A stretch of 64,000 bases of DNA from an uncultured Bacteroidales bacterium. GTDB taxonomy: Bacteria > Bacteroidota > Bacteroidia > Bacteroidales > UBA932. This document shows, in pieces, positions 1 to 9,060 of the stretch (the stretch's first letter is position 1; each line of letters begins with the position of its first letter). The position numbers were made by a program, and so were the translations under genes. The DNA is taken from positions 1 to 64,000 of the forward strand of contig CALUST010000006.1 of assembly GCA_944323505.1 (NCBI GenBank), read 5' to 3'. The notes under the pieces are model-generated. The model was not told where the DNA came from. It saw only the letters and a list, made by a program, of their open reading frames with translations, and did not search any database.

Positions 1-636
1 CCCGAACAGGACAACGGAAGCATTGTTCAATTTCCCGTCATGCAGCAGGTTGAATTTTTCAAGGATGGTCGGCAAATCTTCCCTTATGGTGGCTTCGGGC
101 AAACGGCCACACCGGATACCTCCACGGACCGCACCCAAGATGGCATGTTCGTCGAGGTCGGAGATTTTGAGGTCGGGATTTGTCATAGCCTCCCAACCAT
201 ATTTTCCGCCCCGTTGCATCAACAGATGCATGTATTTATCCTGCGGCATTACAGTGGTAACATTTTCTATGCGCATGTACGGCCGTCCCTTGTAGCAGAA
301 CGGGCGTTCCATTCCCGCATTTTCCACATGTAAAGCGATGACTTTCTTCTCGCTGTCAGGCATGGGGATATAGAAAACCTGGACACTGGCATTTGGCTCC
401 AACCTGCTGACTGCTTCGCCTATGGTTTCCTTGGTTTTGCCGGCAATATCCTGTCCTATGATCTTCCCTTCATCTGTCACCCCGAACAGTACCGTACCTC
501 CTGCACCATTAAGAAAGGCGCAAAGAGTTTCCATACCGCGTTCCAATTGTCCGGTGGTCTTCTTGAACTCAATACTGTCTGTTTCTGTATCAGAGTTTAT
601 CAAGTTTCTTATGTCATCTAATGTTTCCAAATTCAT
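1..636 (-). CDS. AlbA_2 (Schlafen-like) domain ATP-binding/transcriptional regulator-type protein, 3' truncated by window edge
   Basis: The reverse strand is open from an ATG at 634-636 to the window edge, giving 212 residues without a stop. The N-terminal 120 residues match the AlbA_2 pattern: an acidic-plus-lysine opening (TDSIEFKKT), then AFLNGAGGTVLFGV and DEGKIIGQD. AlbA_2 is a putative nucleic-acid-binding domain. In bacteria it is commonly followed by a GHKL-type ATPase region and a winged helix (COG2865, often annotated RecG-like ATP-binding protein); those parts would lie outside the window. The gene sits 76 bases downstream of the RteC-family gene on the same strand. Such genes are frequent cargo on Bacteroidales mobile elements, so accessory status is likely. 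The domain call is firm; the biological role is not known from the sequence. Confidence 0.8.
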   Translation of the reverse strand, partial: MNLETLDDIRNLINSDTETDSIEFKKTTGQLERGMETLCAFLNGAGGTVLFGVTDEGKIIGQDIAGKTKETIGEAVSRLEPNASVQVFYIPMPDSEKKVIALHVENAGMERPFCYKGRPYMRIENVTTVMPQDKYMHLLMQRGGKYGWEAMTNPDLKISDLDEHAILGAVRGGIRCGRLPEATIREDLPTILEKFNLLHDGKLNNASVVLFG

Positions 637-712
637 TTATAAAACTGGTGGTCTTGATTATTTTGCAAAGTTATAAAAATACGGGGGACGCATGATCTCT
701 CTATGGAATAAT

Positions 713-1324
713 CTATTTTCTCGCCCTATCCTTCTCATCGTCCATGTCCATCCTTCGGTTAAGTTTCTCCTGCATACGGTCAAGAAAATAGGTGCGACTT
801 CCGTTCTTGCGCAACTTCATGTCGGAATAGATGCGGTAGCAGTCCTTCGCTTCCACTCCGAAAAGGGCATAGAAGGACGAGGCAAGTTCGCCGACGGTAA
901 TCTCGCCGTCGTTGATGCAGCCCATCTCCGCCATGCCGTAAAGGATCTCAACGAGGTCGGAGGCTTTGCCAGTCCAGCGCATGACCGTGGCAGGTGGAGG
1001 GATCTCCTGGTTTGAGTCAGGAGGAGAGAACGGCAGTGCAGATGCGGCGATGTGTTTCCGGATCCTGCGGACGAAGGCAATGGCTTTCCGGATATACAGG
1101 TGTGGCAGCCCGTCCGTTTCCGGAGTGTGCAGCCTGTGGTGGAACCTCAGTTCCATTTCCGTGTATGCCAATGTGAGGACGGCAAGGTACTGGTCTGATT
1201 CGTTCATGCACAACCTGATGATCCTGTCCGTAAAGTCAATGTAAGCCGGACTCAGACTCTCGTGACTGCACGAATCCTCTATCTGACGGAAAAAGTCCGT
1301 CTGTGTCAATGCGATATATTCCAT
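713..1324 (-). CDS. RteC domain-containing protein (conjugative-transposon regulator family)
   Basis: This 203-residue protein has a C-terminal half (residues about 110-190) with the RteC pattern. It includes MRWTGKASDLVEILYGM, GEITVGELASSFYALFGV and a final FLDRMQEKLNRRMD. In CTnDOT-type elements RteC is a DNA-binding activator of excision genes that responds to tetracycline through RteA/RteB. RteA and RteB are not seen here, so the cue is unknown. The protein is shorter at its N-terminus than classical RteC, so DNA binding may have diverged. The start is an ATG at 1322-1324. It lies just inside the junction with conserved chromosomal genes and upstream of the AlbA_2 gene, which supports an integrated or decaying element at the left of the window. 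The alternative is a stand-alone RteC-fold gene left after an element was lost. Confidence 0.82.
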   Translation of the reverse strand: MEYIALTQTDFFRQIEDSCSHESLSPAYIDFTDRIIRLCMNESDQYLAVLTLAYTEMELRFHHRLHTPETDGLPHLYIRKAIAFVRRIRKHIAASALPFSPPDSNQEIPPPATVMRWTGKASDLVEILYGMAEMGCINDGEITVGELASSFYALFGVEAKDCYRIYSDMKLRKNGSRTYFLDRMQEKLNRRMDMDDEKDRARK

Positions 1325-1497
1325 CTGTCTTGTGGTTATCAGTTTTACATTTTAGTTTCAGGTGCGCACATGACCTTATTTATGGACAAATGGAGTTCCT
1401 TTTATTGGGTATCTGGAAAGTTATTTTAGAAAAATCCTGATATACAAGGATATATCACTCAAAATAATTTTATCAGGCTATATTCCAATGTGTAAAG

Positions 1498-1536
1498 GCG
1501 TAAATTCATTTTATCAATTGCGTAAATCCATTTTAC
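1498..1536. repeat. Pair of 17-bp direct repeats, consensus GCGTAAATYCATTTTAY
   Basis: Copies at 1498-1514 and 1520-1536 differ at two positions, with start-to-start spacing of 22 bases, or about two helical turns. Similar words (GTAAA, TTTTAC) recur at 1491-1497, 1549-1554 and inside the terminator at 1743-1763. Spacing by whole helical turns is typical of protein-binding iterons, such as recombinase arm sites or regulator operators. Which protein binds is not known. Confidence 0.4.
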
Positions 1537-1716
1537 ACTTTTGGTGCGATTTTACGGAAGACTGTCTTAACCGTCTCGTCTTTGAATACCTATGTCAAGA
1601 CACATTTCCAGGCTGTCTTGGGGATGTCACGCTGGTACAGATCTCTGCCGGCCCCGAGCATTACAGGTGCTGTATTTTTGGCAATTATACCAATATTTGT
1701 TACCTCAAAGATGATT
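1533..1716 (-). pseudogene. Short decayed reading frame with an in-frame stop
   Basis: One minus-strand frame is open for about 60 codons apart from a TAG at 1590-1592. It has a plausible amino-acid mix (for example MLGAGRDLYQRDIPKTAW before the stop and ETVKTVFRKIAPKV after it) and no good start codon. I do not recognise the family. It could be a remnant of an element gene, or chance. Confidence 0.2.
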
Positions 1717-1728
1717 CATTAACTAATA

Positions 1729-1774
1729 TAAAAAACACCCGATTTTACACTCAAGAATGTAAAGTCGGGTGTTT
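1729..1774 (-). terminator. Intrinsic terminator of the tsaD-flavoprotein operon
   Basis: The arms at 1733-1742 and 1765-1774 pair perfectly (AAACACCCGA with TCGGGTGTTT). An inner helix at 1744-1749/1758-1763 extends them, with one mismatch. Read on the minus strand the hairpin is followed by a run of six Ts. It lies 54 bases past the stop codon at 1829. Confidence 0.75.
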
Positions 1775-1828
1775 GTTCTGTAGAACATTGATTCTCAATG
1801 TTTATTGCGGTGCGTACGGAACGGGCAC

Positions 1829-3391
1829 CTATACCATATCCGCACACCTGATCCCGTCAAGCGCAGATGAGACGATGCCTCCAGAATATCCTGCACCTTC
1901 CCCGCACGGATACAGTCCGCGTATGGTGACATGCTCCAATGTCTCAGGGTCACGAGGGATGCGTACCGGGGAAGACGTCCTCGACTCCACTCCCAGAAGC
2001 AGGGCCTCATTGGTATAGTATCCGTGCATCTTCTTGTTCCCAATCTCTGGAAACGCGTATTTCAGCCTCAGCGAAACATGCTCCGGAAGCAGTTCATGAA
2101 GCGGGGCGGGCACCGCACCAGGATGATAGGAAGTGGCAGGAAGCCCTGACGACAGTGTCCTGCGGCAGAAATCCATCATCCTCTGTGCAGGAGCCTTTAT
2201 CGACCCGGTAAAGTCGAACATCCGCCTTTCCACATCCATCTGGAAATGCAGGAGGGAAAGAGCCCCGTACCTGGAATATTCCGGCACATCCTCGGGTTCC
2301 ACGGAGACGACAACGCCAGAATTGGCCCACTTTGAGTTCCTGGCCGAATTAGACATGCCGTTCAGCACGGTCTCACCAGGACCTGTGGCCGAAGGGACAA
2401 GAATGCCGCCGGGACACATGCAGAAAGAGAATACTCCCCTGCCCTCTATCTGGGTGACGAACGAATATTCAGCAGCCGGCATATACGGCTGGTATTTGCC
2501 GTGATACTGTATCCTGTTGATCAGAGACTGGGGATGTTCGGCTCGGACACCGAGGGCGAACCCCTTGGCCTGCAAATCCCATCCCTTGTCAGCGAACATC
2601 CTGTATATGTCCCTTGCCGAATGCCCTGTGGCAAGAATCACCTTCCGTGCAGTAAATGTCTTTTCAGTACAGGCCGCCTTTTCAGAAGCCACGTCAGAGA
2701 CTGCGGCCCTGACATCGAACCCTCCGTCAGCCCTCTTCACAATATCCGTGACCCTTGTCCCGAAATGATATTCCCCGCCATGTTCTGTGACACACTTCCT
2801 GATATTCTCCACAATTGCCGGGAGACGGTCACTTCCTATATGGGGATGTGCGTCTATCAGAATCGACGGATCGGCCCCGAACGCCACCAGCTGGTGCAGG
2901 ACCTCACGGATGTCCCCTCTTTTTGAAGACCTGGTAAATAGTTTCCCGTCAGAGAAAGTGCCTGCTCCTCCTTCGCCGAAGCAATAGTTGGAGTCCTCAT
3001 CCACAATCCCCTCTCTTGAAAGCCTGGCCATGTCGAATTTTCTCGCATGAACATCCTTCCCTCTCTCAAGAACCACAGGACATTTCCCCCGCATCAGCAG
3101 ATGCAGGGCGGCAAACATTCCTGCCGGACCCGCACCGATGACAATGACAGGTTCAGCGTCCCTGACATCCTGATATTCCGGCACCCTGTACTCATCCGCC
3201 GTCTCTCCCTCCCGGTATGCCTCAATCCTGTACCTGTACAGGATATCGCCTCTGGCATCAACCGACCGCCGGACTATCCTGTAGCCGGACACGGCCTTGA
3301 CAGACACGCCCATCGAACGGGCGGCCGCCGCCACTATCTGTTCTGCCGACGGCTCCTTGCCTATCGGACAGGCTATCTCAATCTCTTTCAT
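1829..3391 (-). CDS. FAD-dependent dehydrogenase-like protein, COG2509 family
   Basis: A 520-residue flavoprotein. Residues 1-75 form the small N-terminal domain typical of COG2509. A Rossmann FAD-binding motif VIVIGAGPAGMFAA follows near residue 83, then ERGKDVHARKFD. Next comes the family signature NYCFGEGGAGTFSDGKL near residue 135, then an ATGHSARD segment near 255. The C-terminus carries GLYPCGEGAGYSGGIVSSA, a second FAD contact. The catalytic reaction of COG2509 proteins is not established, so I do not assign one. The start ATG shares one base with the tsaD stop (TGATG), so translation is probably coupled and the two form an operon. A strong terminator follows. Confidence 0.88.
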   Translation of the reverse strand: MKEIEIACPIGKEPSAEQIVAAAARSMGVSVKAVSGYRIVRRSVDARGDILYRYRIEAYREGETADEYRVPEYQDVRDAEPVIVIGAGPAGMFAALHLLMRGKCPVVLERGKDVHARKFDMARLSREGIVDEDSNYCFGEGGAGTFSDGKLFTRSSKRGDIREVLHQLVAFGADPSILIDAHPHIGSDRLPAIVENIRKCVTEHGGEYHFGTRVTDIVKRADGGFDVRAAVSDVASEKAACTEKTFTARKVILATGHSARDIYRMFADKGWDLQAKGFALGVRAEHPQSLINRIQYHGKYQPYMPAAEYSFVTQIEGRGVFSFCMCPGGILVPSATGPGETVLNGMSNSARNSKWANSGVVVSVEPEDVPEYSRYGALSLLHFQMDVERRMFDFTGSIKAPAQRMMDFCRRTLSSGLPATSYHPGAVPAPLHELLPEHVSLRLKYAFPEIGNKKMHGYYTNEALLLGVESRTSSPVRIPRDPETLEHVTIRGLYPCGEGAGYSGGIVSSALDGIRCADMV

Positions 3392-4410
3392 CAGAAATCC
3401 GCAATTCTTGATACGGGAGCCACATCAAGCCCCGTCCTTTCCCCGTTGAGATAATGAAAATATCCCGCTATCGCTATCATCGCAGCATTATCCGTAGTAA
3501 ACTTGAACTCAGGGAGATAAGTCTTCCATCCGCGTTTCTTACCTTCCTGTGTCACAGCATCCCTCAGTCCGCTGTTGGCCGATACGCCGCCGCCGATAGT
3601 CACCTCCCTGATGCCTGTCTGCTTTGCTGCCTTTATGAGCTTGTCCATCAGTATCTCTATCAGCGTCCGCTGGAAGGCCGCACATATATCCTCCTTGTTC
3701 TTTTCCATGAATTGAGGGTCCTCGGCCATCCTGTCCCTGACAAAATACAGCAGCGAGGTCTTGACACCGCTGAAACTGTAGTCCAGTCCAGGAACGTGCG
3801 GCTTGGCGAAATGAAAACGCTGCGGGTCACCGAGTTTTGCAAGCCTGTCCACCACAGGACCGCCAGGATAACCCAATCCCATCATCTTCGAGCATTTGTC
3901 GAACGCCTCGCCTACCGCATCATCTATCGTCTGCCCCAATATCTCGAAGTCAAGAGGGCTGTTCACCTTGACTATCTGGGAATTGCCGCCTGAGACAAGC
4001 AGACAGAGATATGGGAATGACGGATGCACATTCTCCTTGTCGTATTGCTTTATGAAATTGGCGAGCACGTGACCCTGAAGATGATTCACTTCCACGAGAG
4101 GCTTGTCCAGAGCCAGAGCAAGACCCTTTGCAAACGACGTCCCGACCAGAAGGGAGCCGAGCAGCCCCGGTCCTCTGGTGAACGCGATTGCCGTGATATC
4201 CGAAGCCTTGATGCCTGCCCTGTCAATGGCCTGACTGACCACCGGCACGATATTCAACTGATGCGCCCTGGAGGCGAGTTCGGGAATCACCCCTCCGTAT
4301 GCCTTGTGAACCTCCTGGCTGGCAAGGACATTGGAAAGCAGATAGCCGTCCCGTATGACTGCCGCAGAAGTGTCATCGCACGATGACTCGATTCCGAGAA
4401 TTATATCCAT
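3391..4410 (-). CDS. tsaD: tRNA N6-adenosine threonylcarbamoyltransferase TsaD
   Basis: With TsaB/TsaE, TsaD transfers the threonylcarbamoyl group from threonylcarbamoyl-AMP to A37 of ANN-decoding tRNAs (t6A). The 339-residue length fits the family. The protein begins MDIILGIESSCDDTSAAV, the ASKHA phosphate motif. The metal-binding histidines are in NHLQGHVLAN. GLLVSGGNSQ-like, DDAVGEAFDK, GYPGG and GGGVSANSGLR motifs all follow in the usual order. I take the ATG at 4408-4410 because homologues begin at this methionine. The frame is open further upstream, but that part overlaps tamB and has no family character. The start is divergent from tamB. The methylthiotransferase mtaB, which acts on t6A, is encoded on the other side of the same locus. 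Confidence 0.97.
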   Translation of the reverse strand: MDIILGIESSCDDTSAAVIRDGYLLSNVLASQEVHKAYGGVIPELASRAHQLNIVPVVSQAIDRAGIKASDITAIAFTRGPGLLGSLLVGTSFAKGLALALDKPLVEVNHLQGHVLANFIKQYDKENVHPSFPYLCLLVSGGNSQIVKVNSPLDFEILGQTIDDAVGEAFDKCSKMMGLGYPGGPVVDRLAKLGDPQRFHFAKPHVPGLDYSFSGVKTSLLYFVRDRMAEDPQFMEKNKEDICAAFQRTLIEILMDKLIKAAKQTGIREVTIGGGVSANSGLRDAVTQEGKKRGWKTYLPEFKFTTDNAAMIAIAGYFHYLNGERTGLDVAPVSRIADF

Positions 4411-4457
4411 ATCAAACAGACCTGTATTAATAAGCCGCAAACGGCGTTGCGAACGCG

Positions 4458-4496
4458 CAAAATTACGATATTTCTCCGATATTTTTATTAATTTTG
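4458..4496. promoter_or_regulatory. Divergent -7 elements between tsaD and tamB
   Basis: A minus-strand TAATTTTG (4458-4465 read in reverse) faces tsaD, leaving a leader of about 50 bases. A plus-strand TAATTTTG at 4489-4496 faces tamB. Both match the Bacteroidetes TAnnTTTG element. I see no convincing TTTG at -33 for either. The plus element lies only one base before the annotated TTG start of tamB, which makes that start suspicious. Confidence 0.5.
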
Positions 4497-4497
4497 C

Positions 4498-7400
4498 TTG
4501 TTTAATCGCAAACTCGGACTGCATACGGTAAAAAAGATACTGAAAATACTCTGGCTCACCGCCGTCGCGCTGACTGCCCTCGTCCTTGCCGGGATTCTTG
4601 GAATACAGACTCCCCAGGTGCAGACATATCTTGCACAGAAAGTCCTGGACAATTTCGCAGACATGGCAGACGCAGATATCCGGTTCGAGAAGATACATTT
4701 CAAGCCGTTCAACACCATCGTCTTGAAGGATGTCGCCATAATTGATGCCGCCCCAGTGGATACGGCAGCGTCCGACACGTTGTTCAAGTCCGAATACATC
4801 ATCGCAAGGTTCACACTCAGAGGATTGAGAAAGCAGGAGGGGCTCCACATCTGGAGGGCTGTCATCAAAAATGCCGAAATGAACCTCGTGATAGAAGATG
4901 AGGTCACCAACCTGCAGAGGATTTTCAGGATAAAGAAAGATCCGGACAGGTCACGGAACAGGGACAAGAACATATTCGACATCCGGAGAGTGGACATCGA
5001 CGGGATGAGGTTCAGACTCCAGAATTTCAGGAAAGGCCCGATGGACACGCCTCGTGACGTAATCAACTGGGGAGACCTGGACATCCGGAATATACGCATA
5101 GCGGCAAGGAACATGAAGTTCAGCAAGGGCATCATGTCAGGCCGGGTGGACGAGTTGTCATTTTCGGAAAAAAGCGGCTATGTCTGCACATCCCTGTCCG
5201 GAGAGACAAGAGTCGGTAACGGACAGGCAGTCATTGAGGGCCTGCGCATCCATGACCCGTGGTCAGACATTGACATCCCGTCATTCACGATGTCCTATTC
5301 CTGCTCAAAGGACTTCAAGAAATTCATTGACAAGGTACGGCTGGACGGGGAGATAGCCGATAGCCGCCTGGATATGGCCACCCTTGGATATTTTGCGGCA
5401 GGACTGAAAGGGAACGGGCTTACGGCAGACATCAGCGGCAAGGTAAGCGGGACTGTCAGCGACTTCACCATTGACGGGATTGAGATAGATGCAGGTGAGG
5501 ACAATGTGTCAGGGACTTTCTCCGGACGGATTTCCGGCCTGCCCGAGACAGGAAGAATGTTCATCGACATGAATGTCGGCGGCCTCAGGTTCAGCACTGC
5601 GGGACTGGAGAATTTCATAGGATGCTGGAGCAGGGGCAGGACGCCGGACCTTGGCAGATATGCCTCAGGGGAGAGGTTCAATGTCCACGGCCGTCTCCGG
5701 GGCACCCTCAACAGGATGGATGCTGATATGTCCGTCAATTCCGGCAGCGGCAGCCTCATGGCAGACATGCGCATCGGCAACCTCCTTTCCGACAAGGAAT
5801 CAATCACATTAGACGGATACCTCAGGACAGACGACCTTGACATCGGCAGGATGACAGGGACAGGCCTCGTCAGGCAATGCACTCTTGAAGCGGGACTTGA
5901 CGCCAGCCTCGGGAACAGGGACGGAGCCCCGTCCATCACACTTGACTCACTCATAGTCAGCAGGCTCAATGCCAACGGCTACGACTACAGCAACATTGCG
6001 GCAAAAGGCACCATAGCCAAGGAGGCATTCGACGGCAAGATAATATGCAACGACCCGAACCTCAATTTCATGTTCCAAGGACAGTTCAATCTGTCGCGTA
6101 AGACAAGCAATGCCCTCTATAAGTTCTATATGAACGTTGGGTATGCCGACCTTAACGCCATGAACCTGGACAAGAGGGGCATATCGAGAATCAGATTCCA
6201 GACCACGGCCAATTTCAACTGGATCACCAGGCGTGGCGACCTGCTGGGTGACATCGACATCGCTGACATAGTCCTCGAGAACAGAAGCGGGAAATACGAC
6301 ATCGGAGACATAGGCATCACATCCTATTCGGGAGACAACCTCACAAGGATGAGATTCGACTCCGCATTTGCCGACGGACGCTTTTCCGGGACGGGCTCTC
6401 TGGCATCCTTTGTCAGGGACCTCAATGCGGTGACTCTGAAGAGAGAACTGCCGGCAATATTCAGGGACACCACAGCCGCATGGTCGGGCAGCAGATACAA
6501 GATGTCTTTCAGGACATACGACACTATGGATCTGCTGGCTTTTCTCGCACCGGGGCTGTACGTGGCCGACAGCACCCTGCTCTCGATGTCAATCGACACC
6601 TCGGGAGTATTCGAGACGAGTCTAAAATCGCAGAGGATAGCATTCAGGGAGCAATATATCAAGGATATAGACTGCTTCATCGACAACAGGGGCGGCAGCC
6701 TGGAAGGCAGGCTCGACAGCGGGACAATAAAGTTCGCCACACTCTCGCTCAAGAACAACAGGCTGGACCTTTTTGCCGACAACAATCACATCGGCATCGG
6801 ATTCTCCTATGACAATGAAAGCACACTCACCAACAGAGGTGAGTTCTTCGCTACCGGCGACATATCGAGAATCGGGGAGGACATGATGATAGATGTGGAC
6901 CTGCTTCCTTCCAGCATCTACCTCAACTCCAGGGAATGGAGCATCGCCCCGTCATCCTTCAGCATCAAAGGCAGGGACATAGACGTCGGGAACATCAGTT
7001 TCAACAGCGGGGACCAGTCAATAAGAATATACGGCAACACCTCCGAAAGAGAAGAGTCTGTCCTGAACATTGACCTGGACAGATTCGACATCTCTGTCAT
7101 CAATTCCATCATGAGGAAAGACCTGTCCATTGCCGGGGCGGTCACAGGCAAGGCCTCCATCTTCACCCCGTATGACAGATTCGGGATGGAAATGGACTTC
7201 CTCTGCGATTCGGCAAGTATCTCCGGGACAGAACTCGGCACGGTGACACTTGTCAGCGGCCTTGACAATAACACGCGCAATCTTGATTTCAGACTCAGCA
7301 ATATACTGGACGGCAGATCGGCATTCATGATAGAAGGCAATTACGGCACATCTGCGAAGAAAATCGAAGCGGATGCCGTCCTTGACCGCTTTGACATGTC

Positions 7401-9060
7401 ATGGGCAACACCGTTTGTCGAAAAGATCATCAGCAGGGTTGACGGCTCCGTCTCTGGAAAATTCAGTCTCGACGGACCTCTTGACAGGCTTGCCATAAAA
7501 AGCGACGGGGCAAGATTCGATGACACCGGAATCAAGGTTGCGTTCACCAATGTGCCATACCGTCTGAACGGAGGGTTCCACATTGACGAGACGGGGCTTT
7601 ACTTCGATGACATCCGCGTCTCGGACAACGGGGACGGCCGCGGCGTGGTAAGAGGTGAGATAACCTACGATTTCTTCAAAAACATCAGATTCAACACGGG
7701 AATAGATGTGTTCAATATGCAATGCATAGACATTGCGGAAAGCCCGTCAGCGACATTCTACGGGAATGTGAAAGCGACGGGGTCGGTCGGGTTCACAGGA
7801 CCGGTCAGGTCGCTTCTGATGACAGTCAATGCAGCAACTTCAGGCAACGGGCAGTTCCATGTCCCTCTTTCCTCCGCGACGAACGCAGGAGGCGGGGATC
7901 TCCTGACATTCAAGAAACCTGTAGTCATTGAAATCATTGACCCATACGAGAAAATGGTGGAGAGGCTGAAAGAGGAGAAGACATCGTCCGGAGACTTCAG
8001 GATGAGGCTGCAGATTGCAGCAGACCAGGACATAGAGGCATTCATCGAGGTGGACAAGGCCTCAGGGAATGTGCTTTCCGGCCGGGGAGAAGGAGTTATC
8101 GACCTGGAAATACAGCCGAGCAAGGACATTTTCAACATCACCGGAGACTACACCATCTCGTCCGGAAACTACAGATTCGTGGCATTGGGGCTTGCGTCCA
8201 GGGACTTCAGCATACAGGAGGGAAGTTCGGTCAGGTTCAACGGGGACATAATGGAGAGCACGCTGGACATTGATGCCGTCTACAACACGAAAGCATCGCT
8301 TTCGACCCTGATTGCAGACACGACATCAGTCGCCAACAGGAGGAATGTCGAATGCGGCATATCCATCACTGACAAGCTCAGCAATCCGAGACTCGGATTC
8401 TCCATCAACATCCCTGACCTGGATCCTACTGTACAATCCAGGGTAGAGAGCGCATTGAGTACCGAGGACAAGGTCCAGAAACAGTTCCTCTCGCTCATCA
8501 TCTCCAACAGTTTCCTGCCTGACGAGCAGTCCGGAGTCGTGAACAACGCCTCGGTGCTGTACTCCAATGTCGCTGAGATAATGTCCAACCAACTGAACAA
8601 TATCTTCCAGAAACTGGACATCCCTCTTGACCTCGGACTGAACTACCAGCCGAACGAGAAAGGCAACGACATATTCGATGTGGCCGTCTCGACCCAGCTG
8701 TTCAACAACAGGGTCATAGTCAACGGCAATATCGGCAACAGGCAGTATAATTCGGGCAATTCCAACAGTGATGTGGTCGGGGATCTGGACATAGAGATAA
8801 AACTGACCAGGTCGGGAGCCTTGCGTCTGAACCTGTTCTCCCACTCTGCCGACGAATACACCAACTACCTTGACAACTCACAGAGGAACGGGGTCGGCAT
8901 CACATACCAGAAAGAATTCGACAGGATTGACACTTTCTTCAAGAATCTGTTCACGAGCCGTAAAAAGAGAGAAGAGGCGGAGCGACAGGAGTTCATGGAA
9001 AGAAGAAGGCAGAAAAAGAATGTCATAATCATACAACCTGACAAAGATGACAGCAAATAG
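4498..9060 (+). CDS. tamB: TamB-family translocation/assembly module protein (DUF490 C-terminus)
   Basis: A very large envelope protein of about 1,520 residues. A single N-terminal membrane anchor (residues about 14-36, ILWLTAVALTALVLAGILGI) is followed by a long run of short beta-strand repeats. The C-terminal 300 residues have the TamB/DUF490 pattern, including FNITGDYTISSGNYRF, KQFLSLIISNSF and a final LTRSGALRLNLFSH. AsmA-like TamB proteins form periplasm-spanning grooves implicated in phospholipid transport to the outer membrane or, with TamA, in outer-membrane protein assembly. No tamA is adjacent. The start is uncertain: no ATG lies near the N-terminus, the TTG at 4498 is the earliest choice, and CTG codons at 4519 and 4540 are alternatives. 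The stop overlaps the next gene by 14 bases. This is the first gene of a plus-strand operon of about five genes. Confidence 0.9.
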   Translation: MFNRKLGLHTVKKILKILWLTAVALTALVLAGILGIQTPQVQTYLAQKVLDNFADMADADIRFEKIHFKPFNTIVLKDVAIIDAAPVDTAASDTLFKSEYIIARFTLRGLRKQEGLHIWRAVIKNAEMNLVIEDEVTNLQRIFRIKKDPDRSRNRDKNIFDIRRVDIDGMRFRLQNFRKGPMDTPRDVINWGDLDIRNIRIAARNMKFSKGIMSGRVDELSFSEKSGYVCTSLSGETRVGNGQAVIEGLRIHDPWSDIDIPSFTMSYSCSKDFKKFIDKVRLDGEIADSRLDMATLGYFAAGLKGNGLTADISGKVSGTVSDFTIDGIEIDAGEDNVSGTFSGRISGLPETGRMFIDMNVGGLRFSTAGLENFIGCWSRGRTPDLGRYASGERFNVHGRLRGTLNRMDADMSVNSGSGSLMADMRIGNLLSDKESITLDGYLRTDDLDIGRMTGTGLVRQCTLEAGLDASLGNRDGAPSITLDSLIVSRLNANGYDYSNIAAKGTIAKEAFDGKIICNDPNLNFMFQGQFNLSRKTSNALYKFYMNVGYADLNAMNLDKRGISRIRFQTTANFNWITRRGDLLGDIDIADIVLENRSGKYDIGDIGITSYSGDNLTRMRFDSAFADGRFSGTGSLASFVRDLNAVTLKRELPAIFRDTTAAWSGSRYKMSFRTYDTMDLLAFLAPGLYVADSTLLSMSIDTSGVFETSLKSQRIAFREQYIKDIDCFIDNRGGSLEGRLDSGTIKFATLSLKNNRLDLFADNNHIGIGFSYDNESTLTNRGEFFATGDISRIGEDMMIDVDLLPSSIYLNSREWSIAPSSFSIKGRDIDVGNISFNSGDQSIRIYGNTSEREESVLNIDLDRFDISVINSIMRKDLSIAGAVTGKASIFTPYDRFGMEMDFLCDSASISGTELGTVTLVSGLDNNTRNLDFRLSNILDGRSAFMIEGNYGTSAKKIEADAVLDRFDMSWATPFVEKIISRVDGSVSGKFSLDGPLDRLAIKSDGARFDDTGIKVAFTNVPYRLNGGFHIDETGLYFDDIRVSDNGDGRGVVRGEITYDFFKNIRFNTGIDVFNMQCIDIAESPSATFYGNVKATGSVGFTGPVRSLLMTVNAATSGNGQFHVPLSSATNAGGGDLLTFKKPVVIEIIDPYEKMVERLKEEKTSSGDFRMRLQIAADQDIEAFIEVDKASGNVLSGRGEGVIDLEIQPSKDIFNITGDYTISSGNYRFVALGLASRDFSIQEGSSVRFNGDIMESTLDIDAVYNTKASLSTLIADTTSVANRRNVECGISITDKLSNPRLGFSINIPDLDPTVQSRVESALSTEDKVQKQFLSLIISNSFLPDEQSGVVNNASVLYSNVAEIMSNQLNNIFQKLDIPLDLGLNYQPNEKGNDIFDVAVSTQLFNNRVIVNGNIGNRQYNSGNSNSDVVGDLDIEIKLTRSGALRLNLFSHSADEYTNYLDNSQRNGVGITYQKEFDRIDTFFKNLFTSRKKREEAERQEFMERRRQKKNVIIIQPDKDDSK

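Larger units (their letters stand above)
1325..1728. other. A+T-rich intergenic stretch at the element/chromosome junction
   Basis: About 400 bases separate the RteC gene from the terminator of the flavoprotein operon. I see no intact gene. The stretch holds two near-identical direct repeats (1498-1514 and 1520-1536), several copies of the word GTAAA/TTTAC and a short decayed reading frame on the minus strand. Composition is clearly more A+T-rich than the genes to the right. This is where I would place the end of the accessory element. Confidence 0.5.

Noticed and set aside
4411-4848. In-frame upstream extension of tsaD by about 146 codons
   Set aside because: It overlaps the start of tamB on the other strand and has no TsaD resemblance; family members start at the methionine at 4410.
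8326-8844. Minus-strand open frame inside tamB
   Set aside because: The TamB C-terminal domain on the plus strand is well conserved; the reverse frame is a shadow.
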